Shown: positions 25,872 to 34,215 of the stretch, piece after piece | Layout of the letters: each line of letters begins with the position of its first letter | How positions within the stretch are numbered: position 1 is the first letter of the stretch | Assembly: GCA_035647615.1 (NCBI GenBank) | Contig: DASRND010000032.1 | Location: 124,001-188,000 of the forward strand | DNA: 64,000 bases | From: Bacteroidales bacterium | Lineage (GTDB): Bacteria > Bacteroidota > Bacteroidia > Bacteroidales > 4484-276 | Direction: 5' to 3' | Notes under the pieces: model-generated | Told to the model about the DNA's origin: nothing | Database searches by the model: none | The model's input: the letters and a program-made list of their open reading frames with translations, nothing else | Translations under genes and position numbers: made by a program

Positions 25872-25936
25872 TTGCGAACATCCACTTTGTGGACCGTTTC
25901 TGTGATTTGTAATTCTGATGGTTTTACAATCTTCAT
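25598..25936 (-). CDS. Small cupin-domain protein
   Basis: A 112-residue single-cupin protein. The barrel motifs read LQPGEALKPHITPVDVFFYILEG for the first motif and ESPKDIVHCLYNNSDKVVRFLVVKAP for the second, with His56-like and His90-like positions as possible metal ligands. Small cupins of this type bind metal and small ligands; a specific reaction cannot be given. It lies 19 bp after the TetR gene and 3 bp before the membrane-protein gene. A truncated copy lies at 27257-27530. Confidence 0.8.
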   Translation of the reverse strand: MKIVKPSELQITETVHKVDVRKLYEKDSAQAILITLQPGEALKPHITPVDVFFYILEGTPDVLIGKEKVQVEANSLVESPKDIVHCLYNNSDKVVRFLVVKAPKPTTQTKLL

Positions 25937-25955
25937 GATTTCTAATTTTCAAAAT

Positions 25956-26555
25956 TTATTTACGAATTAATATTTCAATTGAGTTGGTAAGTTCTTTGCC
26001 CTTCTCTGTCAGATTAAATGCATGGTTTGAGAGATGCCATTGTTTTACGAACAAACGTAGCGATCCCAACACAACTAGCGACAGGTGCGGGGCTTCAATA
26101 TCAGGTCGTAGTTCTCCGTTATTCTGCCCGGCTTGTAGAATTTGAGTCATCATTCGAAAATTGGTATTCATAATATCCGACACCTTCCCGGACAATATTT
26201 TTTTGTTTTGAAAAAGCTCTTCCGAAAAAACTACAGCCACCAAAGAAGGCGATTGAGTGAAAAATTTGAACTGATTTAAAAACAAATGTTTTATCTTAAC
26301 CATTGCATCGGCTTCCGTGTTCAGTTGGTCTGCAAAGAGCTGTTGCGTTCCATCTTTAAAAAAATCTAAAACGGCAATCAGTATTTGGGTTTTATTTTCG
26401 TAATGCCGGTAAGTGGCCGATTCAGAGAAGCCAATTTTTTTCGCCAGATTTTTGATAGTCAATCCCTGAATGCCTTTCTCTGCGATTAGTTCGAGTGAGA
26501 CATCTATTATTTCTTTTTGCCTGTCCGACATTTCAAAATCTGTTTTCTTGTACAT
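25956..26555 (-). CDS. TetR/AcrR-family regulator, likely autoregulator of this operon
   Basis: The open frame extends to 26588. The Met at 26555 (MYKKTDFEMSDRQKEII, 199 residues) is the better start because it precedes the helix-turn-helix with a short lead; Met 26531 is also possible. The DNA-binding domain is classic TetR: IIDVSLELIAEKGIQGLTIKNLA, then IGFSESATYRHYENKTQIL. The remaining helices form the ligand-binding domain. It is the second gene after the operator at 27014-27027, the usual arrangement for TetR autoregulation, and that operator is shared by the RND and cyclase promoters. Confidence 0.88.
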   Translation of the reverse strand: MYKKTDFEMSDRQKEIIDVSLELIAEKGIQGLTIKNLAKKIGFSESATYRHYENKTQILIAVLDFFKDGTQQLFADQLNTEADAMVKIKHLFLNQFKFFTQSPSLVAVVFSEELFQNKKILSGKVSDIMNTNFRMMTQILQAGQNNGELRPDIEAPHLSLVVLGSLRLFVKQWHLSNHAFNLTEKGKELTNSIEILIRK

Positions 26556-26563
26556 TTTTATTT

Positions 26564-27007
26564 TTACAGATAAATAATTTTGATACATATTTTCTTATCG
26601 CCCGTAAGGTCGAGGGCAGCTTTGTCAAATGCCGGCCTATTGGATAATCCGACAGATTCATAATTAGAAAAACCTATTCCTTCTTTGGGCAAAAACAAGC
26701 GCTTTTTAATTTTCCCATCGCTATCTTCATCGTGCAAAATTTTAACCGCATATTTTCCCTGAGGCAAATTTTCAAAGATTACCGTGGATGATGCGTCCAC
26801 AATCGCCGCGGTAAGTTTTCGATAAAATGTTTTATAATGCTCATCAGGAAACCCGTCCGGACGGTTGTACAACGCAAATTGCATCACACCATTCGAATTT
26901 TGCAATTCACGCACTTCAACTGTCAAAGAATAGGTTTGTGGTTTTTGATAGCTAAACGCAAAAAGCAACACGGTAATTCCCAGAATGCTAAAGTTTGTCA
27001 TTTTCAT
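26564..27007 (-). CDS. DUF2141-family exported protein
   Basis: The frame is open to 27058, but the ATG at 27007 (MKMTNFSILG, 147 residues) suits both the operator position and a signal peptide (FSILGITVLLFAFS). The remainder fits DUF2141: LTVEVRELQNSNGVMQFALYN, FENLPQGKYAVKILHDEDSDGKI and FLPKEGIGFSNYESVGLSNRP. These are beta-sandwich envelope proteins without a known activity. It is the first gene of an operon that includes the TetR gene at 25956. Confidence 0.8.
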   Translation of the reverse strand: MKMTNFSILGITVLLFAFSYQKPQTYSLTVEVRELQNSNGVMQFALYNRPDGFPDEHYKTFYRKLTAAIVDASSTVIFENLPQGKYAVKILHDEDSDGKIKKRLFLPKEGIGFSNYESVGLSNRPAFDKAALDLTGDKKICIKIIYL

Positions 27008-27013
27008 AAAGTA

Positions 27014-27027
27014 AGTGAATATTCGCT
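27014..27027. promoter_or_regulatory. TetR-type operator in front of the DUF2141-TetR operon
   Basis: AGTGAATATTCGCT matches AGTGAAyrTTCACT at all but one position, and the palindrome extends to 27030. It lies 7 bp before the ATG at 27007 and next to the -7 box at 27030-27037. Confidence 0.6.
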
Positions 27028-27029
27028 CA

Positions 27030-27037
27030 CAAAAGTA
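27030..27037 (-). promoter_or_regulatory. Putative -7 element of the DUF2141-TetR operon
   Basis: On the minus strand this reads TACTTTTG, an exact match to TAnnTTTG. Transcription would start near 27022, inside the operator, leaving a leader of about 15 bases. A second, poorer box (TTACTTTA at 27007-27014) has the operator-to-box geometry of the other two sites. Confidence 0.5.
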
Positions 27038-27058
27038 ATGCTTTTTTTCTTTCACCAA

Positions 27059-27256
27059 ATTATTTTAGATTTTTTAGGAAAATAAATGAGACGGAAACGG
27101 CGTGCAACAAATCCTGAATAGCCAGGCTGATTTATTTACAAACAGTGACGAAGCATTCAGGTTAAGTTTCTCTTTTAAAGATAAAAGTTTGATAAAGTGG
27201 CCAAGCCAAAGATTGATAACGCAGCGGCCAGGTTATGGGAGTAGGTTTTTAATCCT
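27059..27256. other. Non-coding stretch between the TetR operon and the broken cupin copy
   Basis: I see no gene here. From 27193 the sequence resembles the start of the membrane-protein gene at 25533-25594 and belongs to the direct repeat. Confidence 0.4.
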
Positions 27257-27530
27257 TTACAATAGCTTCGTCTGGGTGGTTGGCTTTGGCGCTTTTACAA
27301 CCAGAAACCTGACTACTTTGTCCGAATTATTATACAGGCAATGAACGATGTCCTTCAGGCTTTCCACCAGGCTGTTGGCCTCAACCTGCACTTTCTCCTT
27401 GCCGATAAGAACTTCGGGAGTTCCCTCCAGAATAAAGAAAAATACATCCACCGGCGTGATGTGTGGCTTCAGCGCTTCACCGGGTTGCAGGGTGATGTGC
27501 ATGGCCTGCGCCGAATCTTTTTCTTACAGC
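27193..27530 (+). repeat. Direct repeat, copy 2 (broken cupin)
   Basis: Second copy of the 25533-25871 block, in the same orientation. The copies flank the DUF2141 gene and the adjoining TetR gene, so recombination between them could delete about 1.66 kb. Confidence 0.85.
27257..27530 (-). pseudogene. Truncated copy of the cupin gene
   Basis: The last 81 codons are nearly identical to the cupin at 25598-25936. Just upstream, the codon equivalent to the Tyr in KLYEKDSAQA is a TAA stop (27526-27524), and similarity ends at about 27530. So about 20 N-terminal codons are missing or interrupted. An internal start (MHITLQPGEALK) could in theory make a short product, but the first strand of the barrel would be lost. 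Confidence 0.8.
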
Positions 27531-27639
27531 GCTTTCAGTTCTTCGGTCTGTTTGGACAGCGGTCGGCGTATGGCTCAGCCCACGTTACTTTCAGCAGAAA
27601 TAGAAAAAGGTGGCTAAGCTCTGGCTTGTGTTGGTCATT

Positions 27640-28203
27640 TCAAGTTTCAAAAACCGTTTTCAAATATCGAAGTTCACGCAGCTCCTTTCTAATCTGATAG
27701 CAAATAAATAGCGCCAAAAATACAAATATCAAAAAAGAAGACCACTGAACATACGTGTAAAAGCCTTCAGATAAATTTGCTTTGAATACGGGTAAAAGCA
27801 AAACAAATCCAATAATATAGGTTGCAAATAAAATTGGGGACAGTATATAGTTTACTGCTAATCGGATTTTGTGGTAGTGCACTAATTTTTGGTGCAACAC
27901 TTTTGCGCTTTGGGAGAAATCAATTTTTTTATCGTCTAGTTTGTATTTAATTTCAATGATAATCCGCAGTAATAAACTGCCAATCATCAAAAGCAAACCC
28001 AACGTTGCCCGGGAATTCGTGTAGGCGGAAACATAAAAGAAAAAACCGATCAAAATGATTGCCGTAACTGATAAAACCACTTGGGATATGATTTGCCTTG
28101 TTTGAATTTTACGGGTTTTTTCGATAATACTCTTATACGATTTTTCGGGTTCAGAAAATTCCCGCGAAGCCCATTCTTGTTTGATGTTATAGAAATTAGT
28201 CAT
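27640..28203 (-). CDS. Membrane protein paired with an ECF sigma factor (possible anti-sigma role)
   Basis: A 187-residue protein with a charged N-terminal region (about 1-37, EWASREFSEPEKSYKSIIEKTRKI) and four membrane segments (about 39-60, 65-83, 118-138, 150-170). Its start overlaps the sigma factor gene by 8 bp, so the two are made together. The N-terminal cytoplasmic segment could bind the sigma factor, but no ZAS/RskA zinc motif is present. The anti-sigma role is only a positional inference. Confidence 0.6.
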   Translation of the reverse strand: MTNFYNIKQEWASREFSEPEKSYKSIIEKTRKIQTRQIISQVVLSVTAIILIGFFFYVSAYTNSRATLGLLLMIGSLLLRIIIEIKYKLDDKKIDFSQSAKVLHQKLVHYHKIRLAVNYILSPILFATYIIGFVLLLPVFKANLSEGFYTYVQWSSFLIFVFLALFICYQIRKELRELRYLKTVFET

Positions 28204-28678
28204 TCTTCACACATTTTGAAAGTTGAGTTTTGATGCGGTGGATTCGGGTTCTCACAACTTGGTGCGAAACGCCGATGATTTCAGCAATTTCTGCTTGCGG
28301 TACCTCGTCCAATTCCAGCAGAATAATGCTCTGGTTTTGCAGCGAAAGTTGATTGATGCAGGCATACATCCTGGTCAAACTATTTTCTTTCTGCGTTGTT
28401 GTTTCTTTGGTTTTTTCTGCTTCAATATCGAAATCTAACGACAGATGCTCCTTTTTTCGAAGTTCTTGCAAACACGTGTTTACGGTGATGCGGTAAATCC
28501 ATGTTGAAGGATTTGCATCTTTTCGAAAGCTTTTCAGATTTAACCACACTTTTACAAAAACATCCTGAACCAAATCTTTTGCCAAGGCCGAATTACCTTT
28601 CACATAGCCGAGGCAAAGCCCAAAAACCTTTTGATAGTTTTCGTTGTATATTTTTTCAAAATAGACTTCGGAATTCAT
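28196..28678 (-). CDS. ECF-type RNA polymerase sigma factor
   Basis: A 160-residue sigma-70 family protein. Region 2 (about 8-75) has LCLGYVKGNSALAKDLVQDVFVKVW and ANPSTWIYRITVNTCLQELRKK. Region 4 (about 100-155) has LSLQNQSIILLELDEVPQAEIAEIIGVSHQVVRTRIHRIK. It directs RNA polymerase to a set of promoters in response to an envelope or stress signal. Its ATG overlaps the hydrolase stop by 4 bp and its end overlaps the membrane-protein gene by 8 bp. Confidence 0.92.
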   Translation of the reverse strand: MNSEVYFEKIYNENYQKVFGLCLGYVKGNSALAKDLVQDVFVKVWLNLKSFRKDANPSTWIYRITVNTCLQELRKKEHLSLDFDIEAEKTKETTTQKENSLTRMYACINQLSLQNQSIILLELDEVPQAEIAEIIGVSHQVVRTRIHRIKTQLSKCVKND

Positions 28679-29514
28679 TTCTCTTGCAAGGCGGATTTAA
28701 TTTGACTTAAAAACCAATTTGGTTTGTCATACATGATAAAATGTCTTGAACCTTCAGCAAAATCAAGCGAATAATCTCCCAGGTTTTGATATTGTTTGCG
28801 GTAATTATTTTCGACAATCTTTTGACCATAGGGTTCGGTGGCCACCAAAATCGTCACCGGAATTTTGATTTTTGATAGAGCCGACCTTAAGTCCAGTTTC
28901 AATAAATCCGTATAACCATAAACATAGGTTTCTCGGTCTGCCATTACCATCCAGTCGGTAAGCTGTTGCTGTTTCTCAATGTTTTGGGTCATTGTAGAAG
29001 CCAATTTTTCCACCATTCTTCTGAAATCGGCATCATCCATTGCCAGAATATTCTGATTGTAGGGCGTGTTATAGCTGATGTTTTCACTATCGTAATCCGG
29101 AATCATCACGGCGCCCATTGCCGGTAAAGCATCAATAATAATCAATTTTGAAAAAAGTTCCGGATTATCCGCAGCCAGCCATAATCCCAACGTTCCGCCC
29201 ATGCTGTGACCGATGATGACGGGCTTTTTCAAATTTTGCTTTTCGACAAAATGTTCGATAGCTTTTTTAATTTTTGGCAACCAGGGCTTTTCAATGGGCG
29301 GAACATTACCAAATCCGGCAAAGGTGAAATTGTAGACTTTATGGTTTTTAGGCAATTCGCCAACCAAATCCAGGTATTCTTGTCCGGTGCAGGCAAAGCC
29401 AGGAAACAATAAAACCGGTTGACCTTTTCCGGAAATCGACACCTCAAATTCCTTTTGAGCGTAACTGTTCAAACTTAAAACCAAAGCCACAACTAATATC
29501 CATTTTGTTTTCAT
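28675..29514 (-). CDS. Exported alpha/beta hydrolase
   Basis: A 279-residue protein with a signal peptide (LVVALVLSLNSYAQ) and an alpha/beta-hydrolase fold. The oxyanion strand reads PVLLFPGFACTG, the nucleophile elbow is IGHSMGG (Ser at about 103) and a late His lies in EGSRHFIMYDKP. Substrates could be esters, lactones or peptides and are not decided by the sequence. Overlap with the ECF sigma gene makes it the first gene of a three-gene operon; a periplasmic hydrolase leading a sigma factor operon is uncommon. Confidence 0.85.
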   Translation of the reverse strand: MKTKWILVVALVLSLNSYAQKEFEVSISGKGQPVLLFPGFACTGQEYLDLVGELPKNHKVYNFTFAGFGNVPPIEKPWLPKIKKAIEHFVEKQNLKKPVIIGHSMGGTLGLWLAADNPELFSKLIIIDALPAMGAVMIPDYDSENISYNTPYNQNILAMDDADFRRMVEKLASTMTQNIEKQQQLTDWMVMADRETYVYGYTDLLKLDLRSALSKIKIPVTILVATEPYGQKIVENNYRKQYQNLGDYSLDFAEGSRHFIMYDKPNWFLSQIKSALQEK

Positions 29515-29726
29515 ACTATTTCGTTTCGCTTTAGATTCAAAAGGCTTAAAATGTTACACGTCCAAAAGCATTTTTTATATCTTTTTTAGATAATTGTTGA
29601 GGTGACAGCGTTACTTCTGGTTGAATCATAGCCAACTATGCGCAAATATGATGAGAAACAGGACAGTGGGTTGGCGATTTGTTTCTAATAGTACCATTCT
29701 CCATGGCTTACCGGGAATCATTCGGC

Positions 29727-30383
29727 TTACGGTTTAACCTCCCTGACCCATCCCATCCTGATGGCAGTCATTACTAGTTGGGCTGTGTTGCGGCTATTGG
29801 TTTTCGACAGGATGTTGCTGCGGTGCTTGTCGACGGTGCGTTTGCTGATGAAAAGCTTTTCGGCAATATCCTGATTCGATAATCCATCGCAAATCAATTG
29901 CAGAACTTCCATTTCACGTCCCGAAAGCTGGATTTCAGCCGTAGCTTCAGTGGGGGAGGTATAAGGCATTTTTCGGATAACCTTTAGCAGTAGCTCATGC
30001 GAGAAGTAGGTGTCACCATCCATCACCGTTTCGATGGCCTCGCGCACCTGGGCTATCTCTGAGTCTTTCAACACAAAACCCTGCACGCCTGCATCGATCA
30101 TTTTATAATAATAGGCTTCGTCGCCAAACATCGACAAGGCTACAATTTTTAGTTGTGGATGTTCAGCCAGCGCCAATCGCGTGGCTTCGGCGCCATCCAT
30201 GCCGGGCATGCTGATGTCCATCAGCACCAGATCGGGTACGGTTTGTTGCAGCAATTCCAGAAACTGCTCGCCACTGCCTGCCTCCCGGATGTTGATATTT
30301 TCGTAATGATTTTCCAGTAGCGCACGAAGCCCGTTGCGGAAAAGCGTATGATCGTCGACGATGATGAGATTTAGATTTTTCAT
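29727..30383 (-). CDS. NarL/FixJ-type response regulator
   Basis: A 218-residue regulator. The receiver has the acidic pair in IIVDDHTLF, phospho-acceptor Asp in VLMDISMPGMDG at about residue 55 and the conserved Lys in FVLKDSE. A LuxR-type helix-turn-helix follows (about 150-210: LSGREMEVLQLICDGLSNQD, then KLFISKRTVDKHRSNIL). Its ATG overlaps the kinase gene by 4 bp, so the two form a two-component pair. Target promoters are not evident. Confidence 0.93.
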   Translation of the reverse strand: MKNLNLIIVDDHTLFRNGLRALLENHYENINIREAGSGEQFLELLQQTVPDLVLMDISMPGMDGAEATRLALAEHPQLKIVALSMFGDEAYYYKMIDAGVQGFVLKDSEIAQVREAIETVMDGDTYFSHELLLKVIRKMPYTSPTEATAEIQLSGREMEVLQLICDGLSNQDIAEKLFISKRTVDKHRSNILSKTNSRNTAQLVMTAIRMGWVREVKP

Positions 30384-31336
30384 GGCGCAATCTTTACCTG
30401 TATGGTGACGATGATTCCTTCGCCGGGCCAGCTATCCACCTCGAAGGTGCCGTTGAGCGAGCCGATGCGCGAGCGGATGTTATTGATGCCCATGCCTTCG
30501 GTTTTGCCGTCGAGGATTTCTTGAAACTCAAACCCAATGCCATCGTCCTGATAAAGCAGCATCAGGGTATCGTCTTCGCGGTCGAGGCTGATAAGAATCT
30601 TGTTTGCTTTGGCGTGTTTCAGTGTATTCATGATCAACTCGCATACGGCGCGATAAAGAATTACTTCGGCGTTGCTTTCGAAACGCTGGCTGCCCAGGTT
30701 GCTGGTGAACTCGATTTTTATCTTTCTGGTGTCGTTAATTTTTTCGATGAAAGTGCTGATGGCGCCGTGAAGCCCGAAGTTGTCGAGCAGATGGGGGCTG
30801 AGGTTGTTGGAGATTTCGCGTAAGCTCCTGATGGATTCGTTGATAGCCTGTAGGGCATTGTTGTAAATGGTTTTATTTTCGGCAACGGCACCTGGCTGCT
30901 CTGTAAGCGCCGACACCGACATCTTGGCTGTTGCCAGCAAAGGCCCAAGCCCGTCGTGCAAGTCTTTGGCCAGTCGCTTTCGCTCGTTTTCCTCGGTCAG
31001 GATTACTGCATTGAGCACGCGCTTCTCGGCGACTTTTCGTGTTTCTTCTGCTTTGCGCAAATAAATAAAAATCTTGCGGATGTAGAACACACCAACCACC
31101 ATTAGCAGCGACACCAGCACACCCAGCCAACTGCTAAAAATTTCCATACGGGGCGAAAGTTTACCATTGACATAAGGCAAAAAATCCAGCAGCCGGCGCC
31201 CGGCCATCACCATCAAACCTATCGACAGCAAAATCCAGCTCGAATTATACTTGGTGGTGCGGATGAGCGTGATGGCAAAAATCATTGCCACAAATTGCAA
31301 CACAATTGAAACGATAAGCCCGACAATGGTTAACAT
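30380..31336 (-). CDS. Membrane histidine kinase (HisKA_3/NarX type)
   Basis: A 318-residue sensor kinase with three membrane segments (about 3-23, 33-50, 68-88) and no sizable external sensor. A coiled coil leads to the HisKA_3 dimerisation domain with phospho-acceptor His in LAKDLHDGLGPLLA (about residue 127). The ATPase domain has the N-box ELIMNTLKHAKA and the glycine boxes DDGIGF and GMGINNIRSR. It should phosphorylate the overlapping response regulator. It starts 12 bp after the acyl-CoA synthetase gene ends, so signal and metabolism may be linked. Confidence 0.92.
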   Translation of the reverse strand: MLTIVGLIVSIVLQFVAMIFAITLIRTTKYNSSWILLSIGLMVMAGRRLLDFLPYVNGKLSPRMEIFSSWLGVLVSLLMVVGVFYIRKIFIYLRKAEETRKVAEKRVLNAVILTEENERKRLAKDLHDGLGPLLATAKMSVSALTEQPGAVAENKTIYNNALQAINESIRSLREISNNLSPHLLDNFGLHGAISTFIEKINDTRKIKIEFTSNLGSQRFESNAEVILYRAVCELIMNTLKHAKANKILISLDREDDTLMLLYQDDGIGFEFQEILDGKTEGMGINNIRSRIGSLNGTFEVDSWPGEGIIVTIQVKIAP

Positions 31337-31348
31337 GTCTGTTGTTTT

Positions 31349-33406
31349 TTATTTTGAAATGCGGATGCGAGCATCAACGGCAGTTACTCCTTTAGGATTT
31401 CCCAGCAATGGGTTAAGGTCGAGTTCGGCAATTTCGGGAGCTGCCATCACCAATGCCGAAAGCCGCACCACCACATCGGCGAAAGCCACCTCATCGGTTC
31501 CCTGCTGGCCGCGCACTCCCTGTATTATTTTGTATCCCCGCAGGCTGTGTATCATCTGCAGCGCTTCGTCGTGCCCAATAGGCGCAATAGCGGCGGCCAC
31601 ATCTTTGAGCACTTCTATAAATATGCCGCCCAATCCACAAATAATGGTGTGCCCAAAAGGAGCTTCGCGGTTGACACCGGCAAATAGTTCCTGGCCGCTG
31701 AGCATGGGTTGCAGCAGGATGGAAGTTGTGTCTTTGATCTTCATCATTCGGGCAAACTGCTGTTTCACTTCGTCCGTATTTTTCACATTCAGCGCCACGC
31801 CGCCTACATCCGATTTGTGTACCGGTCCTATCACTTTCATCACCACCGGAAAACCGAGTTTTTCAGCTCCTGCTAACGCTTGTTCAGCGGTTTGCGCTAC
31901 CACTTCGCCGGCGCGCGGTATGCCTGCAGCATCCAGCAATTGTTGCACAGCTTCAGGATTCAGATATCCATCATTGCTGTGGTTGATAACCTTGCGGATC
32001 ACTGCATGGTCGATAGCCGGAAGTTCGGGTTTTTCGGGTGCTGGTGGCGGGGTATTCATCACACGGCACAAAGCGTTACCCAGAATGGCTTCGTCGGGGA
32101 AGTTGATGCGTCCTTTTGATAAAAATTCAGCAACCTCTTCGCGGGCGGTGAGTATGGATGGGAGCACGGCAAAAATGGGTTTGCGGCTGGTGCTCATCTT
32201 TTTGTCTAGCACGCGGTAAGCGTCAAAAATACGCACGAGTCCCGGTGTGCCGAATATAACCACCATGCCATCTATCTCATCAAATTTCTGATCTACAGTG
32301 TCGATGATGATACCAAGATGCTCGGCGGTGCCGGTAGCCAGGAAGTCGATGGGATTGGCGACGGAGCTTCCCGCGAAAAGTTTTGCCAGCAGCTCGTCAG
32401 CCTCTTTGCCTTTCAGGTGCGGAACGTTGAGGCCTCCTTTTGACAAAGAGTCGGTGAGCATCACCGCCGGGCCACCAGCATGTGTGATGATGCCAATATT
32501 GCGACCCCGCAGCACGGGGTGCATAAAAACAGCAGCAACGGCAGTAAGATCTTCGCGGCCATAGCAGCGTACGATACCGGCTTTTCTGAAAAGTGCATCC
32601 ACGGCTACATCGTTGCTGGCCAGCGCTCCCGTATGCGAAGAAGCGGCGCGGCTGCCGGCTTCCGAAGAGCCTGCCTTAACAGCTGCAATGCGACATCCTT
32701 TGCGTATTAGCGATGAAGCATGGCGCAGCAGCTTGCCGGGGTTGTTGATGGTTTCGAGATAGAGCAGCTTGACGCGCGAACTCTTTTCGGGGTCGAAAGT
32801 ATTGTCCAGGTATTCGAGCACTTCTTCCACGCCAATTTGTGCGCTGTTGCCCACCGAGAACACGCTGTTGAACGTAAGTCCTTTGGGCAGCGCCGACTCG
32901 ATGATAAATACTGCCGTAGCGCCGGAACCTGAAATAAAATCAATTCCTTTTGGGTTGAGTGGTGGGATGGGCAAAGTAAAAATACTGGCATGGTCTGGCG
33001 TTAGAATCCCTACGCAGTTGGGGCCAATGAGCGCACCACCCACCGAATTGATAACCTCCACAATTTTTTGCTCGAGCAGTTTGCCTTCCTCGCTCTCTTC
33101 GCTGAATCCGGCCGAGATAATTACGAAGGCGCGTGTGCCGTGGTTGTGGGCAAGCTCCTCCACAGTGGCGAGCGCATATTTGGCGGCTATGGCCAATATC
33201 GCCAGGTCCACCTGCGGCACCTCTTTCAGATCGCGAAATGAGGGGATGCCCTGCACAGAAGTTTCTTTGGGATTGGAAACGTAGAGTTTGCCTTTGTAAT
33301 GGTTGTCGAGCAGGTTTTTGAGGATCTTGCCGCCGGGTTTGGTGATGTCTTTAGAACCTCCTACTACCACGATGCTTTTGGGATGGATGAGTGCTGAATT
33401 TATCAT
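31349..33406 (-). CDS. ADP-forming acetate/acyl-CoA ligase (fused alpha-beta)
   Basis: A 685-residue fused enzyme of the ADP-forming acetyl-CoA synthetase family. The order is a CoA-binding Rossmann domain (about 1-130: SIVVVGGSKDITKPGGKIL), a succinyl-CoA ligase-like domain (with SHTGALASND holding the likely phospho-His), and an ATP-grasp domain (about 470-685: GFPVVMKVIGPVHKSDVGGVAL). It converts acyl-CoA, ADP and phosphate into the free acid, CoA and ATP, a way to gain ATP from acetyl-CoA during fermentation. It is the first gene of an apparent operon with a two-component system. Confidence 0.9.
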   Translation of the reverse strand: MINSALIHPKSIVVVGGSKDITKPGGKILKNLLDNHYKGKLYVSNPKETSVQGIPSFRDLKEVPQVDLAILAIAAKYALATVEELAHNHGTRAFVIISAGFSEESEEGKLLEQKIVEVINSVGGALIGPNCVGILTPDHASIFTLPIPPLNPKGIDFISGSGATAVFIIESALPKGLTFNSVFSVGNSAQIGVEEVLEYLDNTFDPEKSSRVKLLYLETINNPGKLLRHASSLIRKGCRIAAVKAGSSEAGSRAASSHTGALASNDVAVDALFRKAGIVRCYGREDLTAVAAVFMHPVLRGRNIGIITHAGGPAVMLTDSLSKGGLNVPHLKGKEADELLAKLFAGSSVANPIDFLATGTAEHLGIIIDTVDQKFDEIDGMVVIFGTPGLVRIFDAYRVLDKKMSTSRKPIFAVLPSILTAREEVAEFLSKGRINFPDEAILGNALCRVMNTPPPAPEKPELPAIDHAVIRKVINHSNDGYLNPEAVQQLLDAAGIPRAGEVVAQTAEQALAGAEKLGFPVVMKVIGPVHKSDVGGVALNVKNTDEVKQQFARMMKIKDTTSILLQPMLSGQELFAGVNREAPFGHTIICGLGGIFIEVLKDVAAAIAPIGHDEALQMIHSLRGYKIIQGVRGQQGTDEVAFADVVVRLSALVMAAPEIAELDLNPLLGNPKGVTAVDARIRISK

Positions 33407-33434
33407 GAAAAACGATTTGTGTTGTGATGTAAAT

Positions 33435-33442
33435 TATTTTTG
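33435..33442 (+). promoter_or_regulatory. Putative -7 promoter element for the methyltransferase gene
   Basis: TATTTTTG matches TAnnTTTG and leaves about 25 bases of leader before ATG 33475. Confidence 0.5.
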
Positions 33443-33474
33443 CGCGAAAGTACAATTTTTAAAAATCGAAAAAG

Positions 33475-34197
33475 ATGACAACATTTGACATCACCGGTCA
33501 CGATGTGCTGGGGCAGGCGCTGGAAAGCTGGTTTCAGCGTCCGCGAAACATGCGACTGCGCGTGCTCTCCGACCGCTTCGACACTTCGCATATCGACGTG
33601 GCACACTTTTTCAGAACTTACGACGAGATGCCCGAAATTGAAAAGCTTGCGCTAAATTCGTGTCAGGGTTCCATTTTGGATATTGGTGCGGCGGCGGGCT
33701 GTCACTCCTTGGAATTGCTCGATCAGAAAAAAATGGTGCAGCCTATCGACATTTCGCCGGGAGCCTTTCGGGTAATGCAGGCACGGGGATTAGAAAATTC
33801 ACGTCAGTTGGATTTTTATGAAATTAAAAACGAAAAATACGACACGCTGCTAATGTTGATGAATGGCATCGGTATCAGCGGCACTCTGGCCGGACTGGAA
33901 AAAACGCTGTTACAGGCCAAAAATTTGCTCAGACCCAGCGGGCGCCTGATCTGCGATTCTTCCGACATCATTTATATGCTGGAGCAGGAAGATGGCAGCG
34001 TGATGATTGACCTAGCTGCCAATTACTACGGCGAGGTAAATTTTCAGTTTGCGTACCGTAGCCGCAAGTCGGAGCCTTTCCCATGGCTTTACATACATTA
34101 CGAACTGCTGCACGAATACGCTACTCGTTTTGGTTTTAATTGTGAAAAATTAGCCGACGGCGATCATTACGATTATCTGGCGAAACTTACCATTTAA
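33475..34197 (+). CDS. Class I SAM-dependent methyltransferase
   Basis: A 240-residue protein with the S-adenosylmethionine-binding motif ILDIGAAAGCHSLELL at about residues 62-77 and IDISPGAFRVMQARG as the acidic second strand. Further Rossmann strands appear in YDTLLMLMNGIG and LLRPSGRLICDSSD. No motif narrows the substrate. It stands alone between a divergent gene and argS and seems to have its own promoter. Confidence 0.85.
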   Translation: MTTFDITGHDVLGQALESWFQRPRNMRLRVLSDRFDTSHIDVAHFFRTYDEMPEIEKLALNSCQGSILDIGAAAGCHSLELLDQKKMVQPIDISPGAFRVMQARGLENSRQLDFYEIKNEKYDTLLMLMNGIGISGTLAGLEKTLLQAKNLLRPSGRLICDSSDIIYMLEQEDGSVMIDLAANYYGEVNFQFAYRSRKSEPFPWLYIHYELLHEYATRFGFNCEKLADGDHYDYLAKLTI

Positions 34198-34215
34198 GGG
34201 TTGAACAACATGTCT

